Notes: generated by a model not told the origin, from the letters alone. Numbered from the stretch's first letter, positions 32,801 through 40,822 are shown. The stretch is 64,000 nt of DNA from JACRAR01 sp041674385 (GCA_041674385.1 JBAYVU010000009.1:1-64000), one strand, 5' to 3'. Numbers and translations: made by a program.

Positions 32801-35468
32801 TGGTATCGAACGCCTTGGCCAGGTCGCCAACGATCTGCTCGCGGCGCTTCGGGGCTGGCAAGTCTGCAACGGTCTTGAGCTTGCTGGCCGGTGCGTAGGT
32901 GTCGCTCACCATTGGAGCATAGTTCGCACCTGGCGCCCATGAGTTCTGCACCTTCGACGCGGCCATGTCCTGAAGCGCTTCGTGGCTGGCGCCGCGGCGT
33001 TCAATCTCAGCCTGCACCTTTGCCCGAGCCCCATCAGAGAGATTCTTGCCAGAGGCCATGCGCGCCAGCGCGGCGTCATCGAACTCGGTTACCGCCTTGC
33101 CGGCGATACGCGCCAAACTGATCGGTCTCTTGGTATCTCCCGACTTGATCCACTCCTTGAGGCCCTCTATCGGCATCTCGGTTATCGCGCCCAATCCCTT
33201 CCAGCCGGGCTCATAGTTGGACTGATAGATGCGCTGCGCGTCTGATTCATCGATGGCGCCAAGGATTACTTTTGCCTCGTCGTACTTGCCGGACTTGGGG
33301 TCAATCTGGTCAATCACGAAGGCGCGGGGTGATTCCGGTTGGTCACCAATGAACACGTCGATGTTATCCCCGTCTTTGCCCAGACTACGTTTGAAGTAAC
33401 CATAATGATTTTTCAACTCGCTCTGCCATGGGCGGCCGTTCGCATCGATACCGGAGCGGATTGAACCCTTGGGGTTCTCGATGCTGATCGGCAGTCCGTG
33501 TAGATCAAGATGCCCCTTGACATACGTGCCGGCTTCGATCTGCGCCGGTGTGGGTTGCGGTAGGTCGTTGAGTGGCGAAGTAGCCGCCTGGTGCGCTGCT
33601 TCGTCAACGCGCATGGCCAAGGGTATAGGTTCTGTTGAAACCGGCGTGTCTGTGCGGACCGTTTCTACACTCCGGCGCTTGGCTTCCCGCTCAAGCTTGG
33701 TCCGCGCCTGATCGGTCAGTGAAGCCATGCCGCGCCACTTGTCCAGGGTCACATCATCCAATTCCCGCACCTTGCGGCCAAGAACGACATCCCCCTGGTT
33801 GCGTGCCTCGACCTCTGCAATCTTGGCCGGATCGCGCAGCATCTCCAACACCTTGGGTATCCTCTCTGCCGGAACGGTTTCTGCCAAAGTCTTGCCACCA
33901 TCATTGACCGTGAAGGTGTAGCCGCCATCCTGGTTGCGCTTGAAGCTCTCGATCAACTTACCGTCGTTAACGTGGTTGTTGTACAGGTCTACAAACCCGG
34001 CAAGGCTGCCGCGCTCGTTCAGGATGCGTTCGGCGCGGGTAATGGATTCGTTGATCGCGTCGGCGGTCGGCGTAGTCCTGGCGTCAATGGCTGCCGGTCG
34101 CCTCTCCGCAATCGTTCCCGCAGCGTCCGCACCAGAATACCCAGTACCTTCGCCCACTCCGGCACGCTCAAGGTTAGCCCGTTGTGGATCAGGAACTTCG
34201 AATTCTTCCGGTAGGGTAGGCATCCCCTTGTCTGTGCTCGGTCCAGGTCGACGACCTGTATCAGCAAGCGGTTGCGCAAGGTCATCGGCGGCATACCCAG
34301 CTTCCGGCCGGCTTCCTGGATAGTCAGGGTATCCCCGTTGATCGGGATGCGATGGCAGTACCTCCGATGGGAAATCTGCCGCTGGTGTCTCAACCAAGCC
34401 ACGTTCCCCGGCTCGTAGTTGCGGTTCATATCCAGCCGCCCCAGCCATAGGAGCCGGTTCCGTTCTGGTTTCGGCCCAACTTCCTGGAGGAACGTCGGGA
34501 AGCTGTTCAGCCATTGCGGGCAGATCGTTATTCCCCGGCCTCCGTAGTTCTTGAAGTCCTTGTCCTGAGGATTCAGGCACCTGTTCTTGATTCGCTTCCA
34601 GGCGTCGTAAGTCGCTCGCACCGCCCATGACCTGGCCATTGTTGCCCCCTGTCTTTGCCGCCTGTTCGGTCTGCCACGCATCGAAATATGCTTGAGCTTC
34701 ACCCTCGGGGATACGCAACAGCCGCTGCAACACCAGTGGCGATGGATCCGGATGGAAGCGGAGCAAGCCCTTCGCTGTCGTCGCCTTCGTGAACTTCGCT
34801 GCCGGCGCAATCGCCATCGGCGCGGCATTGATGGCGGTATCCGCGGCTGTTGCTAGTACCGGGCTGCCCGTAGCATCCAGCACTTGATTACCCGCGCTCT
34901 GGCCAACTTCGGCAAGTTTCTGGAACGGATACATGACGGCTTCGGTTGCCGCCTTGCCCATCTCACCACGCGGCTGGTACGTCATTGCTTCGCCAACGTT
35001 GCGAACTACGTCAGCGGGTTCGGCGTCGGTAAAGCCCATAGCCTTGCCAGCCGCCGCCCCGATTCCAGCGATGCCAGCAACGGGTAGCGCTACCATCTGG
35101 CTGCCGAGATTCATTGCGGTCTCGCCGATGGCAGTGGCCGGGTTGTTGAGCGCGATGGTTTTCAGGAGCGAGGGATTCTCCGGTTCCTGGGGAACGAACT
35201 TGTATCCCGTATCTTCGGCCTTGGCATCGCTCAGCGGGGTAAATTTCCAGGATGCCGATGCGGGCGGGTCTGCTTCGAACCGTTGGGCATACTCACGCTC
35301 CAGCGCAGCGCGGTTTTCATCGGGCATGTCCTGTGCGAATTCGGCACGGACTATCTGCTCAGCATCAGCATCACGCGCCTCCTGCTCATCGGCAGACACA
35401 CGCGGGAAGTCGGTAGGCCGGTGTGATTCGGTCGACCCTAGCGGAGTGAAAACATAGCCGCCCATCAC
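29892..35468 (-). CDS. Giant phage polyvalent/ejection-type protein, 1858 residues
   Basis: Three short repeats (YVFTP 5-9, WKFTP 74-78, YKFVP 89-93) open the protein. A hydrophobic, Gly/Ala-rich stretch follows (about 105-230), as in membrane-active ejected proteins. Residues about 277-484 are a Pro/Gly-rich linker that overlaps another gene. About 650-790 (GHLDLHGLPISIENPKGSIR to EWIKSGDTKRPI) resembles the pyrophosphatase-like domain of phage polyvalent proteins. About 922 a zincin motif appears (HEVAHLIDH). The C-terminal part from about 1330 (PVQSEVVKWLGMPKRIGQAS, NIARDT, FRPALISWDRL) resembles a large-polyvalent-protein domain (LPD38, from memory). Such proteins are packaged and injected with phage DNA. 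It is coupled to the upstream gene by overlap. Confidence 0.8.
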   Translation of the reverse strand: MMGGYVFTPLGSTESHRPTDFPRVSADEQEARDADAEQIVRAEFAQDMPDENRAALEREYAQRFEADPPASASWKFTPLSDAKAEDTGYKFVPQEPENPSLLKTIALNNPATAIGETAMNLGSQMVALPVAGIAGIGAAAGKAMGFTDAEPADVVRNVGEAMTYQPRGEMGKAATEAVMYPFQKLAEVGQSAGNQVLDATGSPVLATAADTAINAAPMAIAPAAKFTKATTAKGLLRFHPDPSPLVLQRLLRIPEGEAQAYFDAWQTEQAAKTGGNNGQVMGGASDLRRLEANQEQVPESSGQGLQELRRPGNNDLPAMAEQLPDVPPGSWAETRTEPAPMAGAAGYEPQLRAGERGLVETPAADFPSEVLPSHPDQRGYPDYPGSRPEAGYAADDLAQPLADTGRRPGPSTDKGMPTLPEEFEVPDPQRANLERAGVGEGTGYSGADAAGTIAERRPAAIDARTTPTADAINESITRAERILNERGSLAGFVDLYNNHVNDGKLIESFKRNQDGGYTFTVNDGGKTLAETVPAERIPKVLEMLRDPAKIAEVEARNQGDVVLGRKVRELDDVTLDKWRGMASLTDQARTKLEREAKRRSVETVRTDTPVSTEPIPLAMRVDEAAHQAATSPLNDLPQPTPAQIEAGTYVKGHLDLHGLPISIENPKGSIRSGIDANGRPWQSELKNHYGYFKRSLGKDGDNIDVFIGDQPESPRAFVIDQIDPKSGKYDEAKVILGAIDESDAQRIYQSNYEPGWKGLGAITEMPIEGLKEWIKSGDTKRPISLARIAGKAVTEFDDAALARMASGKNLSDGARAKVQAEIERRGASHEALQDMAASKVQNSWAPGANYAPMVSDTYAPASKLKTVADLPAPKRREQIVGDLAKAFDTTIYEGRVKGQKRLGFFRPKVEEVRIKRANDIEVAAHEVAHLIDHRVPEISTAWRSDKALREELKSISYDQKKVNEGFAEGVRLFLTQPDVLEARAPKVHAWLEDFTQTHKYGPALRKAQEQMTGWFGQDALNRARSKIGTDKPIAEYFDRFWDKFRQSTVDDLHGIYRMERDMTGKINPNGPYESARLSRASASIADGAVRFGYPVKNPDGSFSWKGKGLEDILKPVAASMDDALLYFVGRSADELLGQKREHLFSKGEIDAMLRLRTPEREKAFQDYQAWNKGILDFAEAQNIINPESRRLWQRTQYLPFHRVEQPGGIKGKPGDWQGIQALTGGTTNIKDVLGNMVGNAAMLLDKAVKNEARMKVAELSQKEGGGKFMIKIDTESRPVKISGDQVLETLLKRYGIGIDGDAPAFFEFLIKGQPPAGKNVVAVLQHGKPVWFEVGDPILYRALSAIDRPVQSEVVKWLGMPKRIGQASITTVPEFWLANIARDTIMGSVMSRAGFRPILDSLDGMRMRMTSDPIYREWVANGGGLSSIYLDEGHLRTKLEKFYTRQGIDYRTVLDAPGKMLNFIETLGDAFESSTRLGEYKRSVAQGENPRHAAYLARDVSTDFAMKGDSKALGFMYDTVMFLRPALISWDRLYRGLAHDPNKGAIATRAGMMALMSAALYLLNRDNEKYQDLADWDRDSHWHFFIGDQHFRYPKVWEVGSMSSAAERTVEKIIDADPQGLGKDFARIIGTTFNLNLMPQIIAPLAEQATNRNAFTKAPIETPGMENVQPFLRSKPGTSETMKAAGMATRDLPESMQINPARSEALLRGYFNTWALYGLMLSDQALFGDKLPERRADQMPVIRRFYANDPAQHTKYETAFYDLLQESKRMRGTMRELDDMGLKSYADVKETNPLATEAKPLEHAAKSLSGINKDAEAVRHDQALTPAEKRQKLDALTVERNALLKQAVTESTAAQKEK
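34019..34639 (-). CDS. AP2/HNH-type phage DNA-binding protein encoded inside the polyvalent gene in another frame
   Basis: 206 residues, ATG at 34637-34639, with AGGGGG about six bases upstream. The product matches the phage/homing AP2-HNH-like family: TYDAWKRIKNRCLNPQDKDF then KNYGGRGITICPQWLNSF and NYEPGNVAWL (residues 74-83). Two copies of the C-terminal G-x-T-x-[ST]-[IV]-x-E-[AW]-x-x-x-x-L-G helix motif follow (PINGDTLTIQEAGRKLGM at 99-116; HNGLTLSVPEWAKVLGI at 152-168, then RTLRERLRRG). This cannot be a chance shadow. The host gene reads the same DNA as a Pro/Gly-rich linker in a different frame, so it is a nested overlapping gene or an overprinted insertion. Confidence 0.7.
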   Translation of the reverse strand: MARSWAVRATYDAWKRIKNRCLNPQDKDFKNYGGRGITICPQWLNSFPTFLQEVGPKPERNRLLWLGRLDMNRNYEPGNVAWLRHQRQISHRRYCHRIPINGDTLTIQEAGRKLGMPPMTLRNRLLIQVVDLDRAQTRGCLPYRKNSKFLIHNGLTLSVPEWAKVLGILVRTLRERLRRGDRQPLTPGLRRPPTRSTNPLPAPNAS

Positions 35469-36988
35469 TGCCTGCCGAAGTATCCGATGTGCCGCCCCTG
35501 GGGATCGAACACCTTGTACCCCTTCGGCGTCAGTTCGCCCAGCTTATGGCCATTCATGGTCAAATCTCCCATGAAGGCGCGGCGTGTCAGTTCCGCGTCG
35601 AGTTTGGCTTTGCCATCAGGACCAGCAACTTTGCCGTAATGTTGAAGCTGCTGCTCTGTCAACTCTGTGAGAGGTTTGCCGGAGAATGAGCCGAATGAAT
35701 CGCCCTGGTTTTGGCCCTGCCGGGTGTCAAACCAATCGTCAGCGCCGATCTTGCGCCTGTTGGCCAATGCTGCTTGTCGCGCCAAGCCGGGCGAATAGTC
35801 CGGATTTTCGCGCCCCGTGTTGGTCGCCTTCGCGGTACGGCGCATGATTTCCTGCGGCGACATCCCGGTGATCGCCTCGCGCGCTGCGTCAATCTCCATG
35901 TTGCTGCGATCCTGGGACATCGTGACCTTGCCCCCAGCCGAGAGTCGGCGGTCGAGCATCTCCGACTGTGCGTCGAGCCGCTTGTTGAATCGATCGTCTC
36001 TCCGATCTTCGCGTGACTCTTGCCCTTCTTGCCGCATCTGTTCAAGTTGAATTTGCCGGTCCAGCAACGCGCCTTCGCCTTCTCGCTTGCCTTGTTGCTG
36101 AACCATGAAATCAACCATCTTGGTCGGCTGCAACATATTTACCGCACTTTTCGCCAAGTCGGCGGCACCCATCACCTTTGTTCCAGTCACCTGGCCGGTC
36201 CGCTCATCGATTACATCTAAGTTCCACCGGCCGCCACCGAGATTCGTAAGTTTGGCGTTAGAACCGTCAGGCAGATCGCGGTTGTATATTCGCTGCAATA
36301 CCGGCATCGCGTCATCGTAAGCGCCGCCCGCAACAAGCCGCTGTGCATGCGCGAAATCATCGGCATACACACGCCCTTGCTCGGACTCGGCAAAGTCGCG
36401 CCACGCCTTGGCTTCTGCTACCTTCCCCTGACGAAGGTAAGCGCCAGTGATTTGCGGGCTGATGGCATCGAGGTAACTGCCTCTCTGCAAGCCTGGTTGA
36501 GTTTGAGCGGATGCAAGTGTTCTCCGAATATCTTCCTGATCGGCAGCCTTCTGGTGTTCAGTAGCAAGCGCAGCGTAATGCGTTGCTTTAACCGGATCCC
36601 CAAAATTCGCTGCAACGGTACTCATGTTGCGCAGCCGCTGCTGCTGAATCTGATCGTCGGTGAAAGGCGTGTCCTGAACTTCGGCGCCCAACTTGTACTG
36701 CTTGGCCGGCGCCAGCGCCAGCGCCCCAGTTTCGCCGCCTGCCGTGGGTGTAACAGAATATGTCCCCCCCTCATTCGCTTGGACGTTGTAAAGCGCATTC
36801 CCTTGGTCGTCCTTGGCATTTGCGGCGGCTTCGAGTTGTTGCGCCTGCCCTGGCGTGTATTGGGCGATCTCTTCCGGCTTCACATCGGACGCTTTGGATA
36901 ACGCGTGATCGCGCATGATCCCGTTGGTGACGTTGTAGGCATCGGCAAAATTATTTAAGAACTGCCCTGCTCTTCCAAATCGCGCCAT
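35465..36988 (-). CDS. Phage internal virion/ejection-like protein, 507 residues
   Basis: Starts MARFGRAGQFLNNFADAYNV, then a long, largely helical protein rich in Gln, Ala and charged residues. A strongly charged segment sits at about 300-350 (QIQLEQMRQEGQESREDRRD then RFNKRLDAQSE). No signal peptide or enzymatic motif. Its stop overlaps the start of the giant polyvalent gene. Gene pairs of this form (helical protein followed by a very large multi-domain protein) encode ejected internal virion proteins in podovirus-like phages, so that role is inferred from position and composition. I start at ATG 36988, preceded by GGGGTG; an upstream start at 37054 would run into the terminator. Confidence 0.65.
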   Translation of the reverse strand: MARFGRAGQFLNNFADAYNVTNGIMRDHALSKASDVKPEEIAQYTPGQAQQLEAAANAKDDQGNALYNVQANEGGTYSVTPTAGGETGALALAPAKQYKLGAEVQDTPFTDDQIQQQRLRNMSTVAANFGDPVKATHYAALATEHQKAADQEDIRRTLASAQTQPGLQRGSYLDAISPQITGAYLRQGKVAEAKAWRDFAESEQGRVYADDFAHAQRLVAGGAYDDAMPVLQRIYNRDLPDGSNAKLTNLGGGRWNLDVIDERTGQVTGTKVMGAADLAKSAVNMLQPTKMVDFMVQQQGKREGEGALLDRQIQLEQMRQEGQESREDRRDDRFNKRLDAQSEMLDRRLSAGGKVTMSQDRSNMEIDAAREAITGMSPQEIMRRTAKATNTGRENPDYSPGLARQAALANRRKIGADDWFDTRQGQNQGDSFGSFSGKPLTELTEQQLQHYGKVAGPDGKAKLDAELTRRAFMGDLTMNGHKLGELTPKGYKVFDPQGRHIGYFGRQ

Positions 36989-37043
36989 GATTACACCCCG
37001 CCAGTTGATGGATTCTGAAGTTTTCACAATCGTAACCCCAATC

Positions 37044-37064
37044 AAAAACTGCAACCGGTTGCAG
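37044..37064 (-). terminator. Palindromic hairpin with T run between replication and ejection genes
   Basis: A perfect 16-bp palindrome, CTGCAACCGGTTGCAG (37049-37064), is followed on the minus strand by five T. It separates the early leftward operon (37086-41077) from the two large late-type genes. It may equally be an operator; the next gene starts 56 bases beyond. Confidence 0.55.
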
Positions 37065-37085
37065 GCCTCTATCTATATGATTCCA

Positions 37086-37808
37086 TTAGCATGATACCTT
37101 CCCCCTGCGCAACCGCTGCCTGATTCGTTCCTCTCTCTTCTTGAACTCGGCACGGCCCACATTGGTCAGTTTCTCGTCGTCAGAATCAAGCTGACAGACC
37201 AGCTCATCCTTGTTGTAATCAATCTCCACTACCGCACTGAAGCCGGTAGCAACATCGAAAAGTGCATCGGCGCCAATAGCAGGCTGATCTGCTAAGTATT
37301 CGGCGAGCTCGGCATCAAGTTCATCGGCTGGCGCTTCAGAAATTGCCCGCCGGTTTCCGTGGCTGCCGCGCTGTCCCTGTTGAAGCGCCTTCATTACTTC
37401 GAACCCAGCCGCCCAAAACATCGACCAATCCTTTCTCCGTCCGCCATCGTCGGCCAGGACCGCGCAGGCCAGCGACCAGGCGCCGCGCCTATCGTTCGGG
37501 TAATGCAAGTCCCGGAGAATCGCAGCCACCTTTGGATTGTCCTCGCGGAAGTCTGCCGCCAGCGGTCGGAGCACCAGCACCAGCGCTTCAACATCGCCGG
37601 CCGGCATATTTTCAAGACGCCAGGCTATTGCCGACCCGATGTCGGCCGGCTGCAGCAGGCATCGCGGAAGCCGCGCCTTCACTGAGGATTGCTCAGAAAT
37701 CGGCGTTTTAGGCTGCTGGCGCAATTTCACCCCCTTGCCGCTACCACCCCCTTGCCGAGGCGCCGATCGCGTTAAAGCGAGTGCGATAGCAAGTGGGGAA
37801 CCCATCAT
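37086..37808 (-). CDS. Hypothetical protein of the element, 240 residues
   Basis: Soluble, no recognised domain. The N-terminal about 60 residues are basic and Gly/Pro-rich. The middle section contains ADFREDNPKVAAILRDLHYP and RRGAWSLACAVLADDGGRRKDWSMFWAAGFEVM. The C-terminal end is acidic then strongly basic (RAEFKKREERIRQRLRRGK). Its start overlaps the stop of the previous gene (ATGA), so it is the last gene of the leftward replication operon. It could take part in DNA replication or packaging, but nothing specific supports this. Confidence 0.6.
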   Translation of the reverse strand: MMGSPLAIALALTRSAPRQGGGSGKGVKLRQQPKTPISEQSSVKARLPRCLLQPADIGSAIAWRLENMPAGDVEALVLVLRPLAADFREDNPKVAAILRDLHYPNDRRGAWSLACAVLADDGGRRKDWSMFWAAGFEVMKALQQGQRGSHGNRRAISEAPADELDAELAEYLADQPAIGADALFDVATGFSAVVEIDYNKDELVCQLDSDDEKLTNVGRAEFKKREERIRQRLRRGKVSC

Positions 37809-38104
37809 TGCACCGTTGGCTCAAGGATGTCGCCAACGACTGCGGCGTGCGTTCCAAGAGCCTTCTCGGCGGCATTGGCCAACCTTCTGGTCACTTCCCG
37901 CACGATCTTGCTATGGTCGCCGTTGAAGCCCTCCAAACGCTCATCCATGATCAGTAGTTCAAGGAGGTCGATGGCCTCATGGATTCCATCAACAGCCGCG
38001 TGAATGCCGTTGACGAGGGCGCGCTCCCTGATTGTCATTCGTGCGTTGGCTTCGCGGAATTCGTTGGCAATGACTTCGTCCTGCGCTTCATTGGTCGCGG
38101 TCAT
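37805..38104 (-). CDS. Hypothetical protein of the element, 99 residues
   Basis: Helical, acidic: NEAQDEVIANEFREANARMT, then IHAAVDGIHEAIDLLELLIMDERLEGFNGD. No known family recognised. It overlaps both neighbours by four bases, which supports real translation as part of the operon. Confidence 0.6.
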   Translation of the reverse strand: MTATNEAQDEVIANEFREANARMTIRERALVNGIHAAVDGIHEAIDLLELLIMDERLEGFNGDHSKIVREVTRRLANAAEKALGTHAAVVGDILEPTVQ

Positions 38105-38340
38105 CGGCGGCCCTCTGCTGCGACGCGCATTACCCTGGGCCTCGTCACCAGTCCGGCTGGAACGGTGATGTTCAACGCCTGTGCTGATTTCGCGGTTGCC
38201 TTCTCGGGAGAAACACCCGGCCGCAGAAAACAGAAGGGCGGAATTTGGTCTCCAGTGCAGGTCTTGCGTTTGACGACGCAGCCTAATTCATAGAACCGCA
38301 TGGCGGCACTTACTTGGCTCTTGGCCGGCGGCTTATTCAT
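38101..38340 (-). CDS. Hypothetical protein of the element, 79 residues
   Basis: MNKPPAKSQVSAAMRFYELG, then a segment with three cysteines (GCVVKRKTCTGDQIPPFCF) and a basic C terminus. The ATG at 38338-38340 overlaps the helicase stop (TAATG), indicating coupling. Function unknown. Confidence 0.55.
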   Translation of the reverse strand: MNKPPAKSQVSAAMRFYELGCVVKRKTCTGDQIPPFCFLRPGVSPEKATAKSAQALNITVPAGLVTRPRVMRVAAEGRR

Positions 38341-39266
38341 TAAAGTCCCGCTTCGAGCTTGCCTGTCATGTCCATCGGCCCGCATGTTCCGTTCTCAAGA
38401 AATTGAGTCGATGCGGCGTGGAACCACAGCGCCACTTTTCCTTCCCAGTCTCCATTTCGCTGTTTGTCGCAAATCAGCAGCGCATCGGGTTCTCGGGAGC
38501 GATCGTGCTTTCCCTCTTCAAGGTCGCGTTCCTTCTGCTTGTTGCGCCAGACGGTCAGGACGTTATCGACCTGATCCGTGATAGAGCCGGTGCCTTTTAC
38601 GTCCATCTTGCCCGGTGGTGCGTATTCGTCTCTACCCTTGCGGCTGTGCGCTACTAGGTAAATGTGCAAGCCGTTGTCGCGTGCGATCGAGCACAGGGCA
38701 TCAAGGAAAGCCTTCTGGGCGTTGTAGTCATCCTCGCCCATGCCGCATTTCATGAGGCTGTCGATAACGAAGTGCTGCATCTTCAGCTTGTCGGCGCAGT
38801 ACCGAATCACCGCCAGGAGCTTTGCAGATCGGACTGTTCCTTGCTGGTCATACAGCCATAGCAGCCTGTTCGTTCCCGCATGAAATTTGCGGATGAAGTC
38901 AGGATCCGGCGAACTGGCGCCGAAGGCTTGCCTGCAGATTCGCGCCAGGGTCATGCCCGGTCGCATCTCCATGCTGGCTATGCAAACGCGCTGCTGCTGT
39001 GCAATCAGTCCGAGCGTGACCTGGCCGAGCACTAGGCTCTTACCGTGGCCATTGATCCCACCCACCAGGGTAACCTCACCCGGGCGAAAGCGGATTTGCG
39101 CATGCGTCTTGGGCCAAGGCATGCGTGCGCCAATCGGGCCAGTAGGCGAATGAAAGTAGGCCACAACGTCATCGGCATAGGCAGAAGCCGGCCGCACCTT
39201 GTGTTCGGCATCCGTGTCTGCCATGTAGGCGCGAAAATCGATACTGTCATTGATCAGCGTGGCCAT
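38340..39266 (-). CDS. DnaB-like replicative helicase/RecA-fold ATPase
   Basis: 308 residues. Walker A is GINGHGKSLVLG (Lys76-Ser77), Walker B is HFVIDSLMKCG, and a later sensor region reads HIYLVAHSRKGRDEYAPPGK then GSITDQVDNVLTVWRNK. This is the RecA core of phage DnaB/Twinkle-type helicases; the N-terminal domain of full DnaB is missing, as in compact phage versions. ATG 39264-39266 has a GGGAGG site; an earlier in-frame ATG (39296) overlaps the previous gene further. It lies downstream of an initiator-like gene, so together they probably replicate the excised element. Confidence 0.85.
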   Translation of the reverse strand: MATLINDSIDFRAYMADTDAEHKVRPASAYADDVVAYFHSPTGPIGARMPWPKTHAQIRFRPGEVTLVGGINGHGKSLVLGQVTLGLIAQQQRVCIASMEMRPGMTLARICRQAFGASSPDPDFIRKFHAGTNRLLWLYDQQGTVRSAKLLAVIRYCADKLKMQHFVIDSLMKCGMGEDDYNAQKAFLDALCSIARDNGLHIYLVAHSRKGRDEYAPPGKMDVKGTGSITDQVDNVLTVWRNKQKERDLEEGKHDRSREPDALLICDKQRNGDWEGKVALWFHAASTQFLENGTCGPMDMTGKLEAGL

Positions 39267-39775
39267 GCCGCCTCCCTGTTTTCCATCTTCAGCCATGGCG
39301 CGATTTGCCGGATTTGCTCCTCACGCGAGGCTGCAGCTTGGTAGGCGGCTTTGTCATTCCTATCCGCGGCACGGCTGCGATCGTCCTGCGCGTCTTGGTA
39401 TTTCAAGAGCCAATGCGTCTCGCCGAATTCCACTCGGCCGATGCCGCGTATCCAGCGCCAGCCGATGTCCAGATCGAACGCCGGAGACATTACGCAAAGT
39501 TCATGAACGTACTCGACCAGCTGATCATGGACCCGGGCAGCGCGATCATCCCAGGCGTTGCTGAACAAAATTACGTTCAGGCCATGTACGCAGCGGAAGT
39601 CCAAGAGATCAAGTGGATCCTCAGGACGGATGAGCAGTTCAGGCATCCCTATCGTGTTCGACCATTTCCACCAGCCGGGTTCTCTGCCTTCGCCTACCGT
39701 GATCCAGACTTCACCGGCAGGGCATTGTCCGGACAGTCTCATTGCGATCAAGGGAGCAGCGCCGCGGGGAGTCAT
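39254..39775 (-). CDS. Hypothetical replication-module protein, 173 residues
   Basis: Begins MTPRGAAPLIAMRLSGQCPA GE, continues WITVGEGREPGWWKWSNTIG and a Trp-rich core (DIGWRWIRGIGRVEFGETHW), and ends with a charged helix. No catalytic motif recognised. The start overlaps the stop of the initiator-like gene (ATGA) and its end overlaps the helicase by 13 bases, so all three are translated together. Confidence 0.65.
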   Translation of the reverse strand: MTPRGAAPLIAMRLSGQCPAGEVWITVGEGREPGWWKWSNTIGMPELLIRPEDPLDLLDFRCVHGLNVILFSNAWDDRAARVHDQLVEYVHELCVMSPAFDLDIGWRWIRGIGRVEFGETHWLLKYQDAQDDRSRAADRNDKAAYQAAASREEQIRQIAPWLKMENREAAWPR

Positions 39776-40590
39776 ATCGCCCCCTTGCAATAATCGGCAC
39801 CAGCCGATACTTCAGGCCTCGCCTTTCCGTTGATCTTTGCCCAGTCATTCCGAACTGCATTTTGAAATGCTTGCTGCCAGTCCGCGTAGATGTAGCCCTT
39901 GGCCTTCGCAGTACCGATGAAGTTTTCAAGATGTTCATCAAGGCGCTCGAACCCCTTCTTCTTCGCCCATGCGATGGTGGAATCATTAGGCTTGAAGTCT
40001 TCAGGAAGTGGGGTCTCGATTGGCTTTTTGTTCTTCTTGGGAGAAGGAGACGCCGAAGGTGAAATGCTTTTCTTCTTTTCCTGTTCCTGCTCCTGTTCCT
40101 GTTCCTGGCTTCGGAGGGGCTTGCAAGGGGCATCGATGGGGCTTGCAAGGGTCTTGCGTTTTATAGACTCAATTACCTCGTCTGAAAGGTGAAAAGCTTC
40201 GCGGTACTTTTCAGCGAAATCCAATGCCAGCTTGGTTCTTGGCAATTTCAACAGTTCGTTGGCTATGCCAATGGTCTGCTTGTCGTTAGGATTCAGGCTG
40301 TCGGCAATTTGAAACCTCGCGGCCTCGATAACCCAAATCATCTCGTTTTCTTCGTCATACTCGGCGAATCCTAGCTCGCGTACCCTTCGAAGGGCCTTCG
40401 AAGCCCCTTCCTGGGGCAGGCCAGTCTCATGGCACAGGTATGCCATCGGCAGGTAATAGAGCCCGAGCATGTTGGCGTGCGGACTCGAGATCAGGTAGAA
40501 GGCTAAGACTTGTGCCTCCGAGTCGCCGCGAAGCTTCTTGCCGGTGTTGCCGATCCAGAATTGAGGCGATGCCTTCGCATAGTCGCGCAT
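39772..40590 (-). CDS. Phage replication initiator-like protein
   Basis: 272 residues. The N-terminal about 130 residues are a predicted winged-helix region (SEAQVLAFYLISSPHANMLG, LCHETGLPQEGASKALRRVR), as in phage O/DnaD-type proteins. A low-complexity Gln/Glu/Lys/Ser linker follows (QEQEQEQEQEKKK, about 165-190). The C-terminal segment (STIAWAKKKGFERLDEHLEN and KGYIYADWQQAFQNAVRNDW) matches the DnaT-like/primosomal domain typical of phage replication proteins. It sits just upstream of the helicase, the usual order. Confidence 0.8.
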   Translation of the reverse strand: MRDYAKASPQFWIGNTGKKLRGDSEAQVLAFYLISSPHANMLGLYYLPMAYLCHETGLPQEGASKALRRVRELGFAEYDEENEMIWVIEAARFQIADSLNPNDKQTIGIANELLKLPRTKLALDFAEKYREAFHLSDEVIESIKRKTLASPIDAPCKPLRSQEQEQEQEQEKKKSISPSASPSPKKNKKPIETPLPEDFKPNDSTIAWAKKKGFERLDEHLENFIGTAKAKGYIYADWQQAFQNAVRNDWAKINGKARPEVSAGADYCKGAI

Positions 40591-40592
40591 GG

Positions 40593-40820
40593 CTAGCCAC
40601 CCGCCCTGGCCAGCATGCCAAGTGCCTGGCGTCTCAGACTGTCAGAGCGGCGCGCCTCGATGCCGCGTATGGCCTTATCCCAACGACGGCAAACCAGGCA
40701 GCCTGAAAAATTGAGTCGACATTGGCAAAACTGCAAGCTATGATTCGATTGTCCGATGTAACTTGCTTTGCCGACTGCGCCAGGTGCCCGCCTGGCGTTG
40801 TCTTTTGTGGGGATGATCAT
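40593..40820 (-). CDS. Small Cys-containing protein of the element, 75 residues
   Basis: Contains FCQCRLNFSGCLVCRRWDKA then IRGIEARRSDSLRRQ. A C-x-C...C-x-x-C pattern could bind zinc. It lies two bases from the initiator gene and directly after the AlpA-like gene, filling the operon without gaps. No family recognised. Confidence 0.5.
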   Translation of the reverse strand: MIIPTKDNARRAPGAVGKASYIGQSNHSLQFCQCRLNFSGCLVCRRWDKAIRGIEARRSDSLRRQALGMLARAGG

Positions 40821-40822
40821 TG

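Noticed and set aside
34640..34828. Extension of the nested AP2/HNH gene upstream to 34828
   Set aside because: The extra residues are an Arg-rich shadow; family similarity and the AGGGGG site support ATG 34639.
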